Of a stretch of DNA of 42,262 bases, positions 1 to 8,916 are shown one piece after another (positions within the stretch are counted from its first letter, which is position 1; each line of letters begins with the position of its first letter). Source of the DNA: Acidobacteriota bacterium (lineage in GTDB: Bacteria; Acidobacteriota; Terriglobia; Bryobacterales; Bryobacteraceae). The position numbers and the translations under genes are program-made. The stretch lies in contig CANIVU010000080.1 in the NCBI GenBank assembly GCA_947470805.1, positions 1 to 42,262 on the forward strand, in the 5' to 3' direction. Under the pieces are notes generated by a model. That model did no database searches. It saw only the letters and a list, made by a program, of their open reading frames with translations, and had not been told where the DNA came from.

Positions 1-1
1 C

Positions 2-2026
2 ATCTACAATGGCGACGCGTGGCCCGAACAGTACTACGGTTCGATCTTCACCGGCGACGTCAGCGCCAATTTGGTTCGCCGCGAAACGCTGGTCCCCAAT
101 GGGGTGACGTTCCTCTCGAAACCCGCCACCGAAGGCAAGGAATTCCTCGCCTCCACCGACGTCTGGTTCCGCCCCTGCCACTTCGCCAACGCGCCCGACG
201 GCAACCTCTACATCCTCGACATGTACCGCGAGTACATCGAAACCCCCGAGTCAATTCCCGAAGAGATCAAGAAGGGTCTCAACTTCTGGAGCGGCGACGA
301 CAAGGGCCGCATCTTCCGCGTAAAGTCCAAGCAGCAGCGCAAGCAGCGCCCGCTCGCCGTCAACCTCGGCAAGATGACCTCCGCCGAACTGGTCAAACTC
401 CTCGAAGAAACCAACGGCTGGCATCGCGACACCGCCCACCGCCTGCTGTTCGAACGCCAGGACAAATCGGTCGCCCCGCTGCTCACCGCCATGGCCGCCG
501 AATCGAAGATGCCGCAGGCCCGACTCCACGCGCTCTACCTGCTACAGGGCATGGGCGCACTGCAACCGGCCGACGTCGCGAAAGCGCTGAAGGACCCCGA
601 AGCCCCCATCCGCGAACACGCCGTCAAGATGAGCGAAGCGTTCCTCGCCGGCACGCCCGCCCTCCGAGACCAGATCTTCTCCATGGCCGCCGATAAGGAT
701 CTCCGCGTGCGTTATCAACTGGCCTTCACCCTGGGCCAGATCGACACGCCCGCCGCCCGCAACCTGCTCGCCAAAATCATCGCCGAACATGGCGAAGACA
801 AGTGGTTCCGCACCGCCGTCCTCACCTCGGTCGCCAACAAACCCGCCGAGTTCCTGAAGGTCCTGCAATCCCAGAAAAAGGGCCTGGAACACGCCGACTT
901 CCTGCAGCAACTCTCGCAAGTCATCGGCGCCCGCAAGGACAAGGCCGAAATCGAAACCCTGCTTGAAATCGCCGGCAACGAGGCCCCCGCCTACGCTGGC
1001 CTCTCGCGTGGCATGAAACTGGCCGGCGGCCCGCGCCTGGCTTCGCCCAAGGCCGAAGCCGTCTTCCGCCGCGTCCTCACCGCCAGCGACGATAAACTCC
1101 AGCAGTCCGCCTGGGCCGCCGCCCGCGCCTTCGACATGCCCGGCGTCTTCGCCAAAGCATTGACCGACGCGGCCAACGACTCGCTCGCCCCCGCCCCGCG
1201 CGTTGCCGCCATTCGCGCCCTCGGCGGCGTCGAATCGGCCAAGTCGCTCCCGGTGCTCGAAAAGATCCTCGCCGGCAATCCCACCGCCGAAGTCCAGGCC
1301 GCCGCCGTCGCCGCCATCGGCGAAACCGGTGACGCCAAGGCCCCGGCCATGATTCTCGCCGCCTGGAAATCACTCCGGGCTGACGCCCGCACCCGCGCCG
1401 TCGGCGCTCTCGTCGGCCGCAAGGAATGGATTCCGAAACTCCTCGCCGCCATCGAAAGCAATCAGGTGGAAGCCGCCGGCGTCGACGTCGGCGCCCAGGC
1501 CCGCCTCCTCGAAAGCGGCGACCCCGAACTGGTAAAGAAAGCGAAGGCGCTCTTCACCTCCGGCTCCTCCGATCGCGCCAAGATCCTCGCCGAATACAAA
1601 GAAGCCGCCACCGGCAACGGTGATGCCACCCACGGCAAAGCCGTCTTCGAAGAGACCTGCGCCCGCTGCCACATGCCCCGCAAACAGGGCGGCCGCGTTG
1701 GTCCGGATCTCTCGGGCGTAAACAACAAAACCCGCGAAGAGCTGCTGAAGGCCATCCTCGATCCCTCCGCCGCCATCGAGCCCCGCTTCGTCAACTACAT
1801 GGTCACCACCAAAGACGGGCAGGTCTTCGACGGCATCATCGCCAACGAAACTCCGGCCGCCATCACCCTCCGTGGCGGCACCGAAGATGGCGACCAAACC
1901 ATCCTTCGCCGCAACGTCTCCGAAGTCCGCGCCTCGGCCATCTCACTCATGCCCGAAGGCCTGGAGAAGAACGTCAGCAAGAAGGATATGGCTGACCTGA
2001 TCAGCTACCTGCGCGCCGGGCTCTAA
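2..2026 (+). CDS. Membrane-bound dehydrogenase-type protein with HEAT repeats and C-terminal cytochrome c (5' end outside window)
   Basis: The reading frame is open from base 2, so the gene starts upstream of the window. The first residues (IYNGDAWPEQYYGSIFTGDV, then a stretch with FRPCHFANAPDGNLYILDMYREYIE) look like the last blades of a PQQ-dehydrogenase-like beta-propeller. Next come alanine-rich helical repeats typical of HEAT/PBS-lyase repeats, to about base 1600. The C-terminus has a c-type haem site CARCH at 1658-1672, a VGPDLSGV stretch, and SLMPEG near the end that could give the distal Met ligand. This order is known from the Pirellula/Verrucomicrobium-type haem-binding proteins (TIGR02603/02604 families), thought to be periplasmic oxidoreductases of unknown substrate. 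The TAA stop overlaps the stop of the convergent ABC gene by four bases (2023-2026). The family call is confident; the substrate is unknown. Confidence 0.85.
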   Translation: MYNGDAWPEQYYGSIFTGDVSANLVRRETLVPNGVTFLSKPATEGKEFLASTDVWFRPCHFANAPDGNLYILDMYREYIETPESIPEEIKKGLNFWSGDDKGRIFRVKSKQQRKQRPLAVNLGKMTSAELVKLLEETNGWHRDTAHRLLFERQDKSVAPLLTAMAAESKMPQARLHALYLLQGMGALQPADVAKALKDPEAPIREHAVKMSEAFLAGTPALRDQIFSMAADKDLRVRYQLAFTLGQIDTPAARNLLAKIIAEHGEDKWFRTAVLTSVANKPAEFLKVLQSQKKGLEHADFLQQLSQVIGARKDKAEIETLLEIAGNEAPAYAGLSRGMKLAGGPRLASPKAEAVFRRVLTASDDKLQQSAWAAARAFDMPGVFAKALTDAANDSLAPAPRVAAIRALGGVESAKSLPVLEKILAGNPTAEVQAAAVAAIGETGDAKAPAMILAAWKSLRADARTRAVGALVGRKEWIPKLLAAIESNQVEAAGVDVGAQARLLESGDPELVKKAKALFTSGSSDRAKILAEYKEAATGNGDATHGKAVFEETCARCHMPRKQGGRVGPDLSGVNNKTREELLKAILDPSAAIEPRFVNYMVTTKDGQVFDGIIANETPAAITLRGGTEDGDQTILRRNVSEVRASAISLMPEGLEKNVSKKDMADLISYLRAGL

Positions 2027-2784
2027 CCCAGTTCCACCCGGTCCATCGCCAGAAACTCTTTGATGTGCTCGTGTTGCGACTGATCCAGTTGCGACACGGG
2101 CCCAAAGTAGATCACCTGCCCCTGGTGCAGGATGACAACCTTATCGGCCACCTTCCGCATCAGCTCCAAATCGTGCGTTACCACCGCCGAAGTCAACCGT
2201 AACTGCTGCTTCAAACGCAACATCAGGTTGCCCAGATGGTCGCTCATGATCGGGTCCACCATCGTCGTCGGCTCGTCGTAAAGAATGCACTCCGGCTGCG
2301 CCGCTAGCGCCCGCGCAATCGCCACCGCGCGCTTGTAACCGGTCGACAGATCGGTCGGATACACGTCCCGGTACTCGCTCAGGTCCACCAGGTCCAACAG
2401 GCCCTGCACCACGTCTTCCTTGTTCTGCACGTCGTAGTCGTCGCGCAACTCCAGGGAAAACTCAATATTCTCGCCAACCGTCATCGAATCGAACAGCGCC
2501 CCGGACTGAAAAACCATCGTCACCTTTTTCCGGATCCGCCGCAGTTCCGCCTCCGGATAATCGGTGATGTCCTCGTGCGCCACAATCACCCGGCCCTTGT
2601 CCGGCTTCAGGAAGCCCATGATGTGGCCGAGGCTTACGCTCTTACCCACGCCGCTCCGCCCGATGATCGCAATCGTCTCGCCGGCATCAATATAAAAATT
2701 CGAGTCGACTAAAACCGGCTTATCGAACGTCTTATACACGTGCCGAAATTCAATGTAGTGGGGAAACTCCTGTTGTGGGGGCAT
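2023..2784 (-). CDS. ABC transporter ATP-binding protein, MlaF/Ttg2A type
   Basis: This is a 253-residue stand-alone ABC ATPase of the family that powers MCE/Mla phospholipid transport across the envelope. Walker A is GRSGVGKSVS, the Q-loop is in MVFQSGALFDSMTVGEN (the ALFDS wording is typical of MlaF), Walker B is CILYDEP, and the switch His is in VVTHD. The signature reads LSTGYKRAVAIARA instead of LSGGQ, an odd variant at the second and fifth residues. No MlaE permease or MlaD MCE gene is in the window, so its partners must be elsewhere. The ATG directly follows the TAG of mobA, with no gap, and a GAGAAG Shine-Dalgarno lies inside mobA, so the two are probably translated from one message. 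Function as lipid-transport ATPase is family knowledge; the substrate is not shown. Confidence 0.88.
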   Translation of the reverse strand: MPPQQEFPHYIEFRHVYKTFDKPVLVDSNFYIDAGETIAIIGRSGVGKSVSLGHIMGFLKPDKGRVIVAHEDITDYPEAELRRIRKKVTMVFQSGALFDSMTVGENIEFSLELRDDYDVQNKEDVVQGLLDLVDLSEYRDVYPTDLSTGYKRAVAIARALAAQPECILYDEPTTMVDPIMSDHLGNLMLRLKQQLRLTSAVVTHDLELMRKVADKVVILHQGQVIYFGPVSQLDQSQHEHIKEFLAMDRVELG

Positions 2785-3357
2785 CTAGCTTCTCGCCGCC
2801 TCCCACTGCTCGGGGGTATTCACGCTACGCAGCATACCAGCCACCGCCGGCACCGTGGCCACGTCAATCTCCCGCAACGCGTCCTTCACACGACGCCCGC
2901 CGGCCGCGAAAAACGCCCGCAGCTTGTCCACATCGCCGGAGTGATATACACCGCACAACGGCTCCAACCCGCCATCGGCGTGAACCGGAGCCAACGACCG
3001 GCCCACCTTCCGCGCCTCATCCAGCAGCATCCGCAAGAAATCTCTCTCCAAGAACGGCATGTCCACCGCCACGATCAGGTTCCACTCTGCCTCACCGCCG
3101 CCGACCGCCGTCAGAATCCCGCCCAGGGGACCTTCGCCCGGCCACAAGTCATCGAGCACCGGAACGCCCAGTCCTTCATAGCGCCCGGCCGGCGCAACCA
3201 CCACGCAACTTCCCGCCGCCGCAGCGACCACTTCTGCCACCCGTACCAGAAGAGGCTCGCCCCCGTCCGCCAGCAACGCCTTGTCCCGGCCCATTCGCCG
3301 GCTGGCGCCGCCGGCCAGCACGTAACCAGCCTCCCGCCCCGATGCTCTCCGCGACAT
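2785..3357 (-). CDS. mobA: Molybdenum cofactor guanylyltransferase
   Basis: This 190-residue protein transfers GMP from GTP to molybdopterin to make the MGD cofactor of DMSO-reductase-family enzymes in the cytoplasm. The N-terminal nucleotide-binding signature LAGGASRRMGRDKALL is clear, followed by LDDLWPGEGPLGGI and the metal-site region VAVDMPFL. The C-terminus VNTPEQWEAA is also typical. Length fits the family (about 190-200). The ATG at 3357 lies six bases after a TATGAT box (3364-3369 on the minus strand) and has no clear Shine-Dalgarno, so the message could be leaderless; no good -35 is visible, so this is tentative. No other molybdopterin gene is nearby. MobA is preferred over other NTP-transferases because of the RMGRDKA motif. 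Confidence 0.9.
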   Translation of the reverse strand: MSRRASGREAGYVLAGGASRRMGRDKALLADGGEPLLVRVAEVVAAAAGSCVVVAPAGRYEGLGVPVLDDLWPGEGPLGGILTAVGGGEAEWNLIVAVDMPFLERDFLRMLLDEARKVGRSLAPVHADGGLEPLCGVYHSGDVDKLRAFFAAGGRRVKDALREIDVATVPAVAGMLRSVNTPEQWEAARS

Positions 3358-3406
3358 GAGAGAATCATAGCATCGGGCATGGGACGAACCCCATCTATCG
3401 AAGGTG

Positions 3407-3412
3407 TATAAT
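3407..3412 (+). promoter_or_regulatory. Consensus -10 box upstream of the transglycosylase gene
   Basis: A perfect TATAAT lies here, with no convincing -35 at 16-18 bases upstream. A transcript from it would start near 3419. That places the TTG at 3415 upstream of the transcript start and favours the TTG at 3433, which is preceded by GAAGAA and gives a normal signal peptide. Confidence 0.4.
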
Positions 3413-3432
3413 CATTGCGACTGAAGAATGTT

Positions 3433-4197
3433 TTGAACAAATCGGTCCAGTTTTGTTTTTCGAGTCTGCTGCTTGCGCTCCCTGTGCTTGCCGCCGACGG
3501 TCCCGTTGCCCCCGCCGCGGACGATAACGTGCGCATCGACGTCCGGGCCGACCGCCGTTCCGGACGCCTCGTCCGCCGTGTCACCGTAGAATCCAAAGTC
3601 ATTGAACCAAATGCAGCAAACGCTCCCGATCCGGCTCCCGCAAAGCCCTCGGCCGTTTCTCTTCCCTTAGCTGCGAATCCGAAAATCAATGCCGCTGTCG
3701 AACAGGCTGCCCGGCAGTATGACCTCGACCCTTTGCTGGTGCACGCCGTCATTCAAGTGGAAAGCGCGTATAACCAGTACGCGATTTCGCACGCCGGCGC
3801 CCAGGGTTTGATGCAACTGATGCCCGCCACCGCCCGCTCGCTCGGCGTGCGCAACTCCTTCGACGTGGAAGAGAACATCCGCGCCGGCGTCCGCCACCTC
3901 AAGGAACTGAAAGACACCTACAAAGACGATCGCCTCGCCCTCGCCGCTTATAACGCGGGTGCCGGTGCCGTCAACAAATACCAGTGGATTCCGCCCTACC
4001 CCGAGACGCAGGAGTATGTTTACAAAGTGGGAAAGAAGTACGGAGAAGCGCGCCGCGCCGCCGCCACACAGGTAGCCGCCACACCCGCCGCCGCTCCGTC
4101 GCCCGCTCCGGTTGCCGCCCAACCGGAGGAGCCGCAAACCCGCCAGGTAGAAGCCTTCGTTGACGCGGAAGGGCGTTTGCACATGCGAACGAAGTAA
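3433..4197 (+). CDS. Periplasmic lytic transglycosylase (SLT domain)
   Basis: I choose the TTG at 3433 (254 residues). It gives a signal peptide (MNKSVQFCFSSLLLALPVLA) and has GAAGAA just upstream; the earlier TTG at 3415 sits between the -10 box and the likely transcript start. A low-complexity linker runs to about residue 80. The SLT/goose-lysozyme fold follows, with catalytic Glu110 in QVESAYN, then GAQGLMQLMPATA, the family's hallmark, and LAAYNAGAGAVNKY. It cleaves the MurNAc-GlcNAc bond of peptidoglycan to give 1,6-anhydroMurNAc. The last 50 residues are Ala/Pro-rich. The stop shares one base with the start of the amidase gene (TAATG), so the two murein hydrolases are probably made together. 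Family call is firm; the biological role (turnover or division) is not shown. Confidence 0.9.
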   Translation: MNKSVQFCFSSLLLALPVLAADGPVAPAADDNVRIDVRADRRSGRLVRRVTVESKVIEPNAANAPDPAPAKPSAVSLPLAANPKINAAVEQAARQYDLDPLLVHAVIQVESAYNQYAISHAGAQGLMQLMPATARSLGVRNSFDVEENIRAGVRHLKELKDTYKDDRLALAAYNAGAGAVNKYQWIPPYPETQEYVYKVGKKYGEARRAAATQVAATPAAAPSPAPVAAQPEEPQTRQVEAFVDAEGRLHMRTK

Positions 4198-5822
4198 TGC
4201 GCCTATTCTCACAACCCGGAGCCTGGCCAGTGGCATTGCTCCTGTTGTGTACCCAGGCGCCGTTGCCCGCCGAAAATCTGGTCCTTCAGGATGTCCGCCA
4301 CTGGACGCAGGGCGGCGTCACGCGTGTTGCTGTACAACTCACCGGGAAGGCGGAAATCCGCCGGGATCGCCTATCCAAACCCGAACGCTACTTCTTTGAT
4401 TTCCAAAACACCGGCACTTCGAAGAAAGGCATGCAGACGATCGCCGTTGGCGATTCGCTCGTCCGCCAGATCCGCGTTGCCGAAGCCAGACCCGGCGTCT
4501 CCCGCGTCGTGCTCGATCTCGTCGACAAAGCCGACGTCTCCACGTCCGAACTCTCCAATCCATATCGCCTGGTTATTGAGATCAAGGTGCCTGGGACCCA
4601 ATCGCCCGCCGAACTGGTGGTACCCCAAGTCATCTCAGCCGCTCCCGCGCTCAAGACCGGGAAAGCAGCCAAGGCGTTTCCGCCACCGGCGCCTCGAGCC
4701 CGCGCTGTCGCCAAGACACCCATTCTCCCAGACCCGCCGACTCTCGTACTTCTCTCCCAATTCCGCACCGCGCTGCCTCCCGCGCCGCAAATCCAGTTTG
4801 CCTCCATCCGGAGACTGCGTCAGACCGCAAAACCGTTCACTCCGCCGCCAGCACGCCCACGCCCGGCGACGATCGCAGCCTCTCTACCAACGCCCCCTCC
4901 GATGGTTTTCCTTGCCCTCTGGCGAAAACCCGCACCGCCGGCGCCCAAGGTCAACTTCCCCCCCTATCGCGCCACCGCCAACACGGCAATAACGGCCACC
5001 GCAAAAACGACCCAGCCCCAACCGCCCACCCCGCCCACCAACCCGTCGCCCACTCAATCGGCACAAGGCGCTCGTCGCGGCGCCACCGGCGCAAATTCGA
5101 TGACGCGCGCCCTCGGCCTAAAAATCCGCCGCGTCGTCCTTGACCCCGGCCATGGCGGTCACGATCAAGGCTCCTCCGGCCCCACCGGCCTGCTGGAAAA
5201 GGAACTGGTTCTCGACGTCGCCCTCCGCCTCGGCGAACTTATCACCGCAAACCTTGGCAGCGAAGTCGTCTACACACGCAGCGACGATCACTTCGTTCCG
5301 CTCGAGACCCGCACCAAAATGGCCAATGAAAGCAAAGCCGACCTCTTTGTTTCCATCCACGCCAACTCCTCGGTGGTCCGTGCCGTCTCCGGAGTCGAAA
5401 CCTACTACCTCAGCTTCACCACTTCCAAAGAAGCCCTCGACGTGGCCGCCCGCGAAAACGCTACCAGCGAACGCAGCGTCTTTGAACTGCGCGATCTTCT
5501 GCAAAAGATCGCCTTGCAGGAAAAAGTGGAGGAGTCCCGCGATTTCGCTTCCCGCGTCAACGCCTCGCTCTTCCGGGTGTGGGGACAAACGCCCGCCACG
5601 CGGAACCGCGGCGTAAAGAAGGCGCCCTTCGTCGTGCTGATCGGAGCGTCCATGCCCTCCATCCTCACCGAAATAGGATTTCTCTCCAACCCGCGTGACG
5701 AGAAGGAACTGAAGAAGTCCGAAACACGCCAGAAGATCGCCGAAGCCCTCTACAAGGGCATCGCGCAGTACGCCGACTCACTCAGCCACTTCGCATCCGT
5801 CCGCCGCGCCGAAGACGAGTAG
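4197..5822 (+). CDS. N-acetylmuramoyl-L-alanine amidase with AMIN domain (AmiC type)
   Basis: This is a 541-residue exported amidase that removes stem peptides from peptidoglycan. The N-terminus has a short signal peptide (to about residue 22) and then an AMIN domain (VLQDVRHWTQGGVTRVAVQL; YFFDFQNT; VVLDLVD), which targets such enzymes to septal wall. Residues about 150-300 are a Pro/Ala-rich linker of uncertain structure. The C-terminal Amidase_3 domain starts at VVLDPGHGGHDQG. The zinc/catalytic positions expected for the family are visible: His in DPGHGG, Glu in LLEKEL, His in VSIHANSS and the catalytic Glu in ILTEIGFLSN. It overlaps the transglycosylase by one base. One base separates its stop from that of the convergent GGDEF gene. 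A role in cell separation is inferred from the AMIN domain. Confidence 0.92.
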   Translation: MRLFSQPGAWPVALLLLCTQAPLPAENLVLQDVRHWTQGGVTRVAVQLTGKAEIRRDRLSKPERYFFDFQNTGTSKKGMQTIAVGDSLVRQIRVAEARPGVSRVVLDLVDKADVSTSELSNPYRLVIEIKVPGTQSPAELVVPQVISAAPALKTGKAAKAFPPPAPRARAVAKTPILPDPPTLVLLSQFRTALPPAPQIQFASIRRLRQTAKPFTPPPARPRPATIAASLPTPPPMVFLALWRKPAPPAPKVNFPPYRATANTAITATAKTTQPQPPTPPTNPSPTQSAQGARRGATGANSMTRALGLKIRRVVLDPGHGGHDQGSSGPTGLLEKELVLDVALRLGELITANLGSEVVYTRSDDHFVPLETRTKMANESKADLFVSIHANSSVVRAVSGVETYYLSFTTSKEALDVAARENATSERSVFELRDLLQKIALQEKVEESRDFASRVNASLFRVWGQTPATRNRGVKKAPFVVLIGASMPSILTEIGFLSNPRDEKELKKSETRQKIAEALYKGIAQYADSLSHFASVRRAEDE

Positions 5823-5823
5823 G

Positions 5824-6750
5824 CTACTCCCGATTGGCCGCGACAACCACCCGGTTCCGCCCCTGATGCTTGGCCGAGTACAAAGCCTCGTCGGCGGCTT
5901 TCAACAGCTCGTTCCCGCCCTCAATCTTTTTCCCGTTCCGGCTCGCCACACCGAAACTGGCCGTGACGTTAAACTCCTGCCCACCTACCAACACCGGATC
6001 CCCGGCAATCCGCTGTCGTAACATCTCCGCGAACGCAGCCAATTCGGCAGGTTCGCGCCGTGTCACCACCAGGAACTCCTCGCCACCATACCGACCAATT
6101 GTGTCCTGCTCGGACAACGCCCCGGCCAATCGCTCTGCCGTTGCTATCAATACGGCGTCTCCCGCCGCATGGCCAAAGGTGTCGTTCACAAGCTTGAACT
6201 TATCGATGTCGAGCATAATCACACCCAGCGGCCCGGCCCCGGCAACACACCCATCCAGAACTTCAGTAATCTGCCCGCGGTTGTTCACCCCGGTCAACGC
6301 GTCGTGCGTTGCCTGGTGCCGCAGCGCCGCCTGCGCTTTTAACAGTTCATCCTGCAGGTCGATAATCCGCCGCCCGGCGCGCAACCGGACGTTTAATTCC
6401 TGTTGATCGAAGGGCTTCACAACGTAGTCGTCCGCCCCGGCCGTCATGCCCTCAATCACATCTTCCTTCTGTGTCCGCGAGGTCAGCAACAGGATGTAGG
6501 TGTAGGGTTCAATCCCCTTTTGCCGAACCAAACGGCAAACCTCCGGCCCCGTCAAGCCCGGCATCATCCAATCCAAAATCGCCATACGCGGCGCATCTGG
6601 CTGCTGAAGTGCATCCCAAGCCTGGTTGCCGTCAGCAGTCGTTATCACCTGGTAGCCCCACTTTTTGACAATGCTCTCCAGCAAATGCCGGGAAACGTTG
6701 CTGTCGTCCGCTATCAGGATTCTCATGATTGGTCCGTGATGAGAATTCAC
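5824..6750 (-). CDS. Response regulator with GGDEF domain (diguanylate cyclase, PleD-like)
   Basis: The N-terminal receiver domain has the acidic pair in ILIADD, phospho-acceptor Asp60 in AILDWMMPG and the conserved Lys in VVKPFDQ. The C-terminal GGDEF domain has [15 protein letters not shown] and the active-site loop YGGEEF, so it should make cyclic di-GMP. No EAL domain or membrane segment is present. The protein has 308 residues from the GTG at 6750, preceded by AAGG at five bases. An ATG at 6726 (MRILIADD) gives a more standard N-terminus but has no ribosome site. No cognate histidine kinase is in the window. A weak sigma-70-like pair, TTGGAA-N18-TATGCT, can be drawn upstream on this strand, but I would not rely on it. 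Confidence 0.92.
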   Translation of the reverse strand: MNSHHGPIMRILIADDSNVSRHLLESIVKKWGYQVITTADGNQAWDALQQPDAPRMAILDWMMPGLTGPEVCRLVRQKGIEPYTYILLLTSRTQKEDVIEGMTAGADDYVVKPFDQQELNVRLRAGRRIIDLQDELLKAQAALRHQATHDALTGVNNRGQITEVLDGCVAGAGPLGVIMLDIDKFKLVNDTFGHAAGDAVLIATAERLAGALSEQDTIGRYGGEEFLVVTRREPAELAAFAEMLRQRIAGDPVLVGGQEFNVTASFGVASRNGKKIEGGNELLKAADEALYSAKHQGRNRVVVAANRE

Positions 6751-7049
6751 TTAAACCTTATCGACCTGTCGTGCGAATTCTTAGACCGGGAACTTCTTGC
6801 GACGCATTGTTTTTTCGGTCTGCCTTCCGCGCAGACCATTTCCCCAATCTCTCATTAAGCATACGTTGCCAGACCACTCCATTCCAATGGGATTACACTG
6901 AATTTCTTGCAGTACGCTCCGACCACGAAGTACTACAATTGCTTTCTTTCCGGATACGACACACGCGCAAACAACTGCGTTACACCATCAATCTCTTTTT
7001 CGTTTCTTTCTCCCTACTCCATGGAGTATGGGGCTATCATGAGAGAAGC
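6751..7049. other. Divergent intergenic region between the GGDEF gene and clpP
   Basis: This stretch of 299 bases is more AT-rich than its surroundings and holds no convincing gene. The clpP frame is open through it but has no family-like sequence before 7050. It contains a perfect 14-base palindrome TACTCCATGGAGTA at 7015-7028, close to the clpP start, and an inverted repeat GGTCTG-N9-CAGACC at 6817-6837. I could not find a sigma-70 promoter with normal spacing for clpP. Confidence 0.5.
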
Positions 7050-7673
7050 ATGCCCCAAATGGAAAATTCTGTTCTGGTCCCCATGGTGGTCGAGCAGACC
7101 TCGCGCGGTGAACGTGCCTACGATATCTACTCGCGCCTGCTCAAAGAAAACATCATCTTTCTCGGGACCCCCATCGACGACCAGGTCGCCAACCTCATCA
7201 TCGCCCAGATGCTCTTCCTGGCCGCTGAAGATCCCGAACGGGACATCTCTCTCTACATCAACTCACCCGGTGGTTCCATCACCGCCGGCCTGGCCATCCT
7301 CGACACGATGAACCTCATCGAGCCGGATATCACCACCTACTGTGTCGGTCAGGCCGCCTCCATGGCAGCCGTCCTTCTCGCCTGCGGTACCAAGGGCAAG
7401 CGCTTCAGCCTCCCCAACTCCCGCATCCTCATCCACCAACCGTCGATGCACGGTCTGGCCGGACAGGCGACTGACATCGATATCTACGCCCGCGAAATCC
7501 TCCGCATGCGCGAGTCTCTCAACCAGATCCTCGCCAGCGCCTGCGGCCAGCCGGTCGATAAGATCGCCCGCGATGTCGACCGCGATTACATCATGGATCC
7601 CGCTCAGGCTGTCGAATACGGCATGCTCGACCGCGTCGTCACCTCGTCGCGCGAAGTCAAGCCGATCACCTAG
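7050..7673 (+). CDS. clpP: ATP-dependent Clp protease proteolytic subunit
   Basis: This 207-residue serine peptidase forms the tetradecameric chamber that works with ClpX/ClpA ATPases. The catalytic triad is visible as Ser104 ([10 protein letters not shown]), His129 (ILIHQPS) and Asp178 (VDRDYIMD), and the IYINSPGG-like strand reads [10 protein letters not shown] choose the ATG at 7050 because it follows GAGAG and gives the usual length; the open frame extends upstream to about 6729 without family-like sequence. clpX and tig, its usual neighbours, are absent from this locus, so it may be one of several ClpP copies. An APC permease gene begins ten bases after the stop. Confidence 0.95.
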   Translation: MPQMENSVLVPMVVEQTSRGERAYDIYSRLLKENIIFLGTPIDDQVANLIIAQMLFLAAEDPERDISLYINSPGGSITAGLAILDTMNLIEPDITTYCVGQAASMAAVLLACGTKGKRFSLPNSRILIHQPSMHGLAGQATDIDIYAREILRMRESLNQILASACGQPVDKIARDVDRDYIMDPAQAVEYGMLDRVVTSSREVKPIT

Positions 7674-7682
7674 GCCCGTCCA

Positions 7683-8903
7683 TTGCTCTCCCGCTCCCTG
7701 GGTCCAGGCCACCTCATCGCCGCCGGTATCGGCTGTATGGTGGGCGGGGGTATCTTCCTTACTACCTCAACGTTGGCGCGCCAGTTCGGCGCGCCTTCGC
7801 TTTTAGCGGGGTATCTCGTCGCCGCCCTTGGCTGCGCCCTTACCGCCCTCTGTTATGCCGAATTCGCCGCGCTCGAACCCGGCGCCGGTTCGGCCTATCA
7901 ATACGCCCGCGCCTCGCTCGGCCCTTTCCCTGCCTGGCTCATCGGCTGCTCCCTGTTTCTGGAATACAGCTTTGGCTCCGCAGCCGTCGCAGTCCTTTGG
8001 ACCGGCAACCCGCTCTACGCCGCCGGAATGGTCGCCGCCGCGACGCTTCTGCTCGTCCTCGGCATCCGCGTCTCTGCCAACGTCAACACCGCTCTCGTCT
8101 TCCTCAAATGCGGTACGCTCGTTCTCTTCATCGCCTGGATCCTCTACTGGGCCACCGGCCACCAGGCCGCCTGCCCGCTCCAGGGCGAAACCACCGCCTG
8201 GCGCTCTGTCGCCGGGCTCGCCGTCTTCAGCTATCTGGGGTTTGAATCCGTCTCCACGCTCGGTCTGGAATGCCGTAACCCGCAACGCGATATCCCCATC
8301 GGCGTCATCGGTTCGCTCGCGATCACCACGCTGCTCTACCTGGCCGTCATCGCCACATACGCCATGGTCCCCAACCCAGCAGGGGAGGGGCTCCTCGGCG
8401 CCGCCCTCGCCACCGGAGCCGGAGCTGTCGGCCAACTCATCAACCTCTGCGTTTACGTCGGCCTTTCCACCGTCCTGCTCATCATGATGATGGGCCAAAG
8501 CCGCATCTTCTTCGCCATGGCCTCCGATGGGCTCCTCCCCTCCGCTCTCCTCAGGACCCACGCACGCACCAGCGCCCCCACTGTCGCCATCCTCGTCACC
8601 GGCGCCCTCGTCGCCACCGCCTGCATCCTCATTCCCCTCCAAACCCTCTACAACCTCGCCGTCACCGGTACCCTCATCGCCTTCACCGTCGTCGCCGCCG
8701 CCATTCCCCTCCTCCGCCGCCGCGAACCCAATCGGCCCCGCCCTTTCCGCGTACCATCTGCCTGGCTCACCGCCCCGGCCGCAGTCGTCGTCAACATCGT
8801 TCTACTCAGCAATCTCGCCACCACCATTGCCAACGAACTGGCCATCTGCGTTGTAGCCGCCTGTTTTCTCTGGTACTTCGCCCGAAAAGGGATTACCGTA
8901 TAG
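7683..8903 (+). CDS. APC-family amino acid permease
   Basis: This is a 406-residue polytopic membrane protein. The N-terminus carries the APC signature around the first helix break (GCMVGGGIFLTTS), followed by GAPSLLAGYLVAALGCALTA and YAEFAALEPGAGSAYQYA, which are typical of the cationic amino acid transporter branch. LEYSFGSAAVAV and FSYLGFESVSTLGLECRNPQRDIP also fit that branch. It is shorter than usual CAT proteins (450-500), mainly through short loops and a short C-terminus. The start is a TTG ten bases after clpP; no strong ribosome site is seen, so coupling to clpP is likely. The substrate cannot be told from sequence alone. Confidence 0.88.
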   Translation: MLSRSLGPGHLIAAGIGCMVGGGIFLTTSTLARQFGAPSLLAGYLVAALGCALTALCYAEFAALEPGAGSAYQYARASLGPFPAWLIGCSLFLEYSFGSAAVAVLWTGNPLYAAGMVAAATLLLVLGIRVSANVNTALVFLKCGTLVLFIAWILYWATGHQAACPLQGETTAWRSVAGLAVFSYLGFESVSTLGLECRNPQRDIPIGVIGSLAITTLLYLAVIATYAMVPNPAGEGLLGAALATGAGAVGQLINLCVYVGLSTVLLIMMMGQSRIFFAMASDGLLPSALLRTHARTSAPTVAILVTGALVATACILIPLQTLYNLAVTGTLIAFTVVAAAIPLLRRREPNRPRPFRVPSAWLTAPAAVVVNIVLLSNLATTIANELAICVVAACFLWYFARKGITV

Positions 8904-8916
8904 GCGGAGGGTACTC

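Noticed and set aside
6500-6520. GGTTCAATCCC resembling a tRNA T-loop.
   Set aside because: It lies inside the receiver-GGDEF coding sequence and no cloverleaf can be drawn around it.
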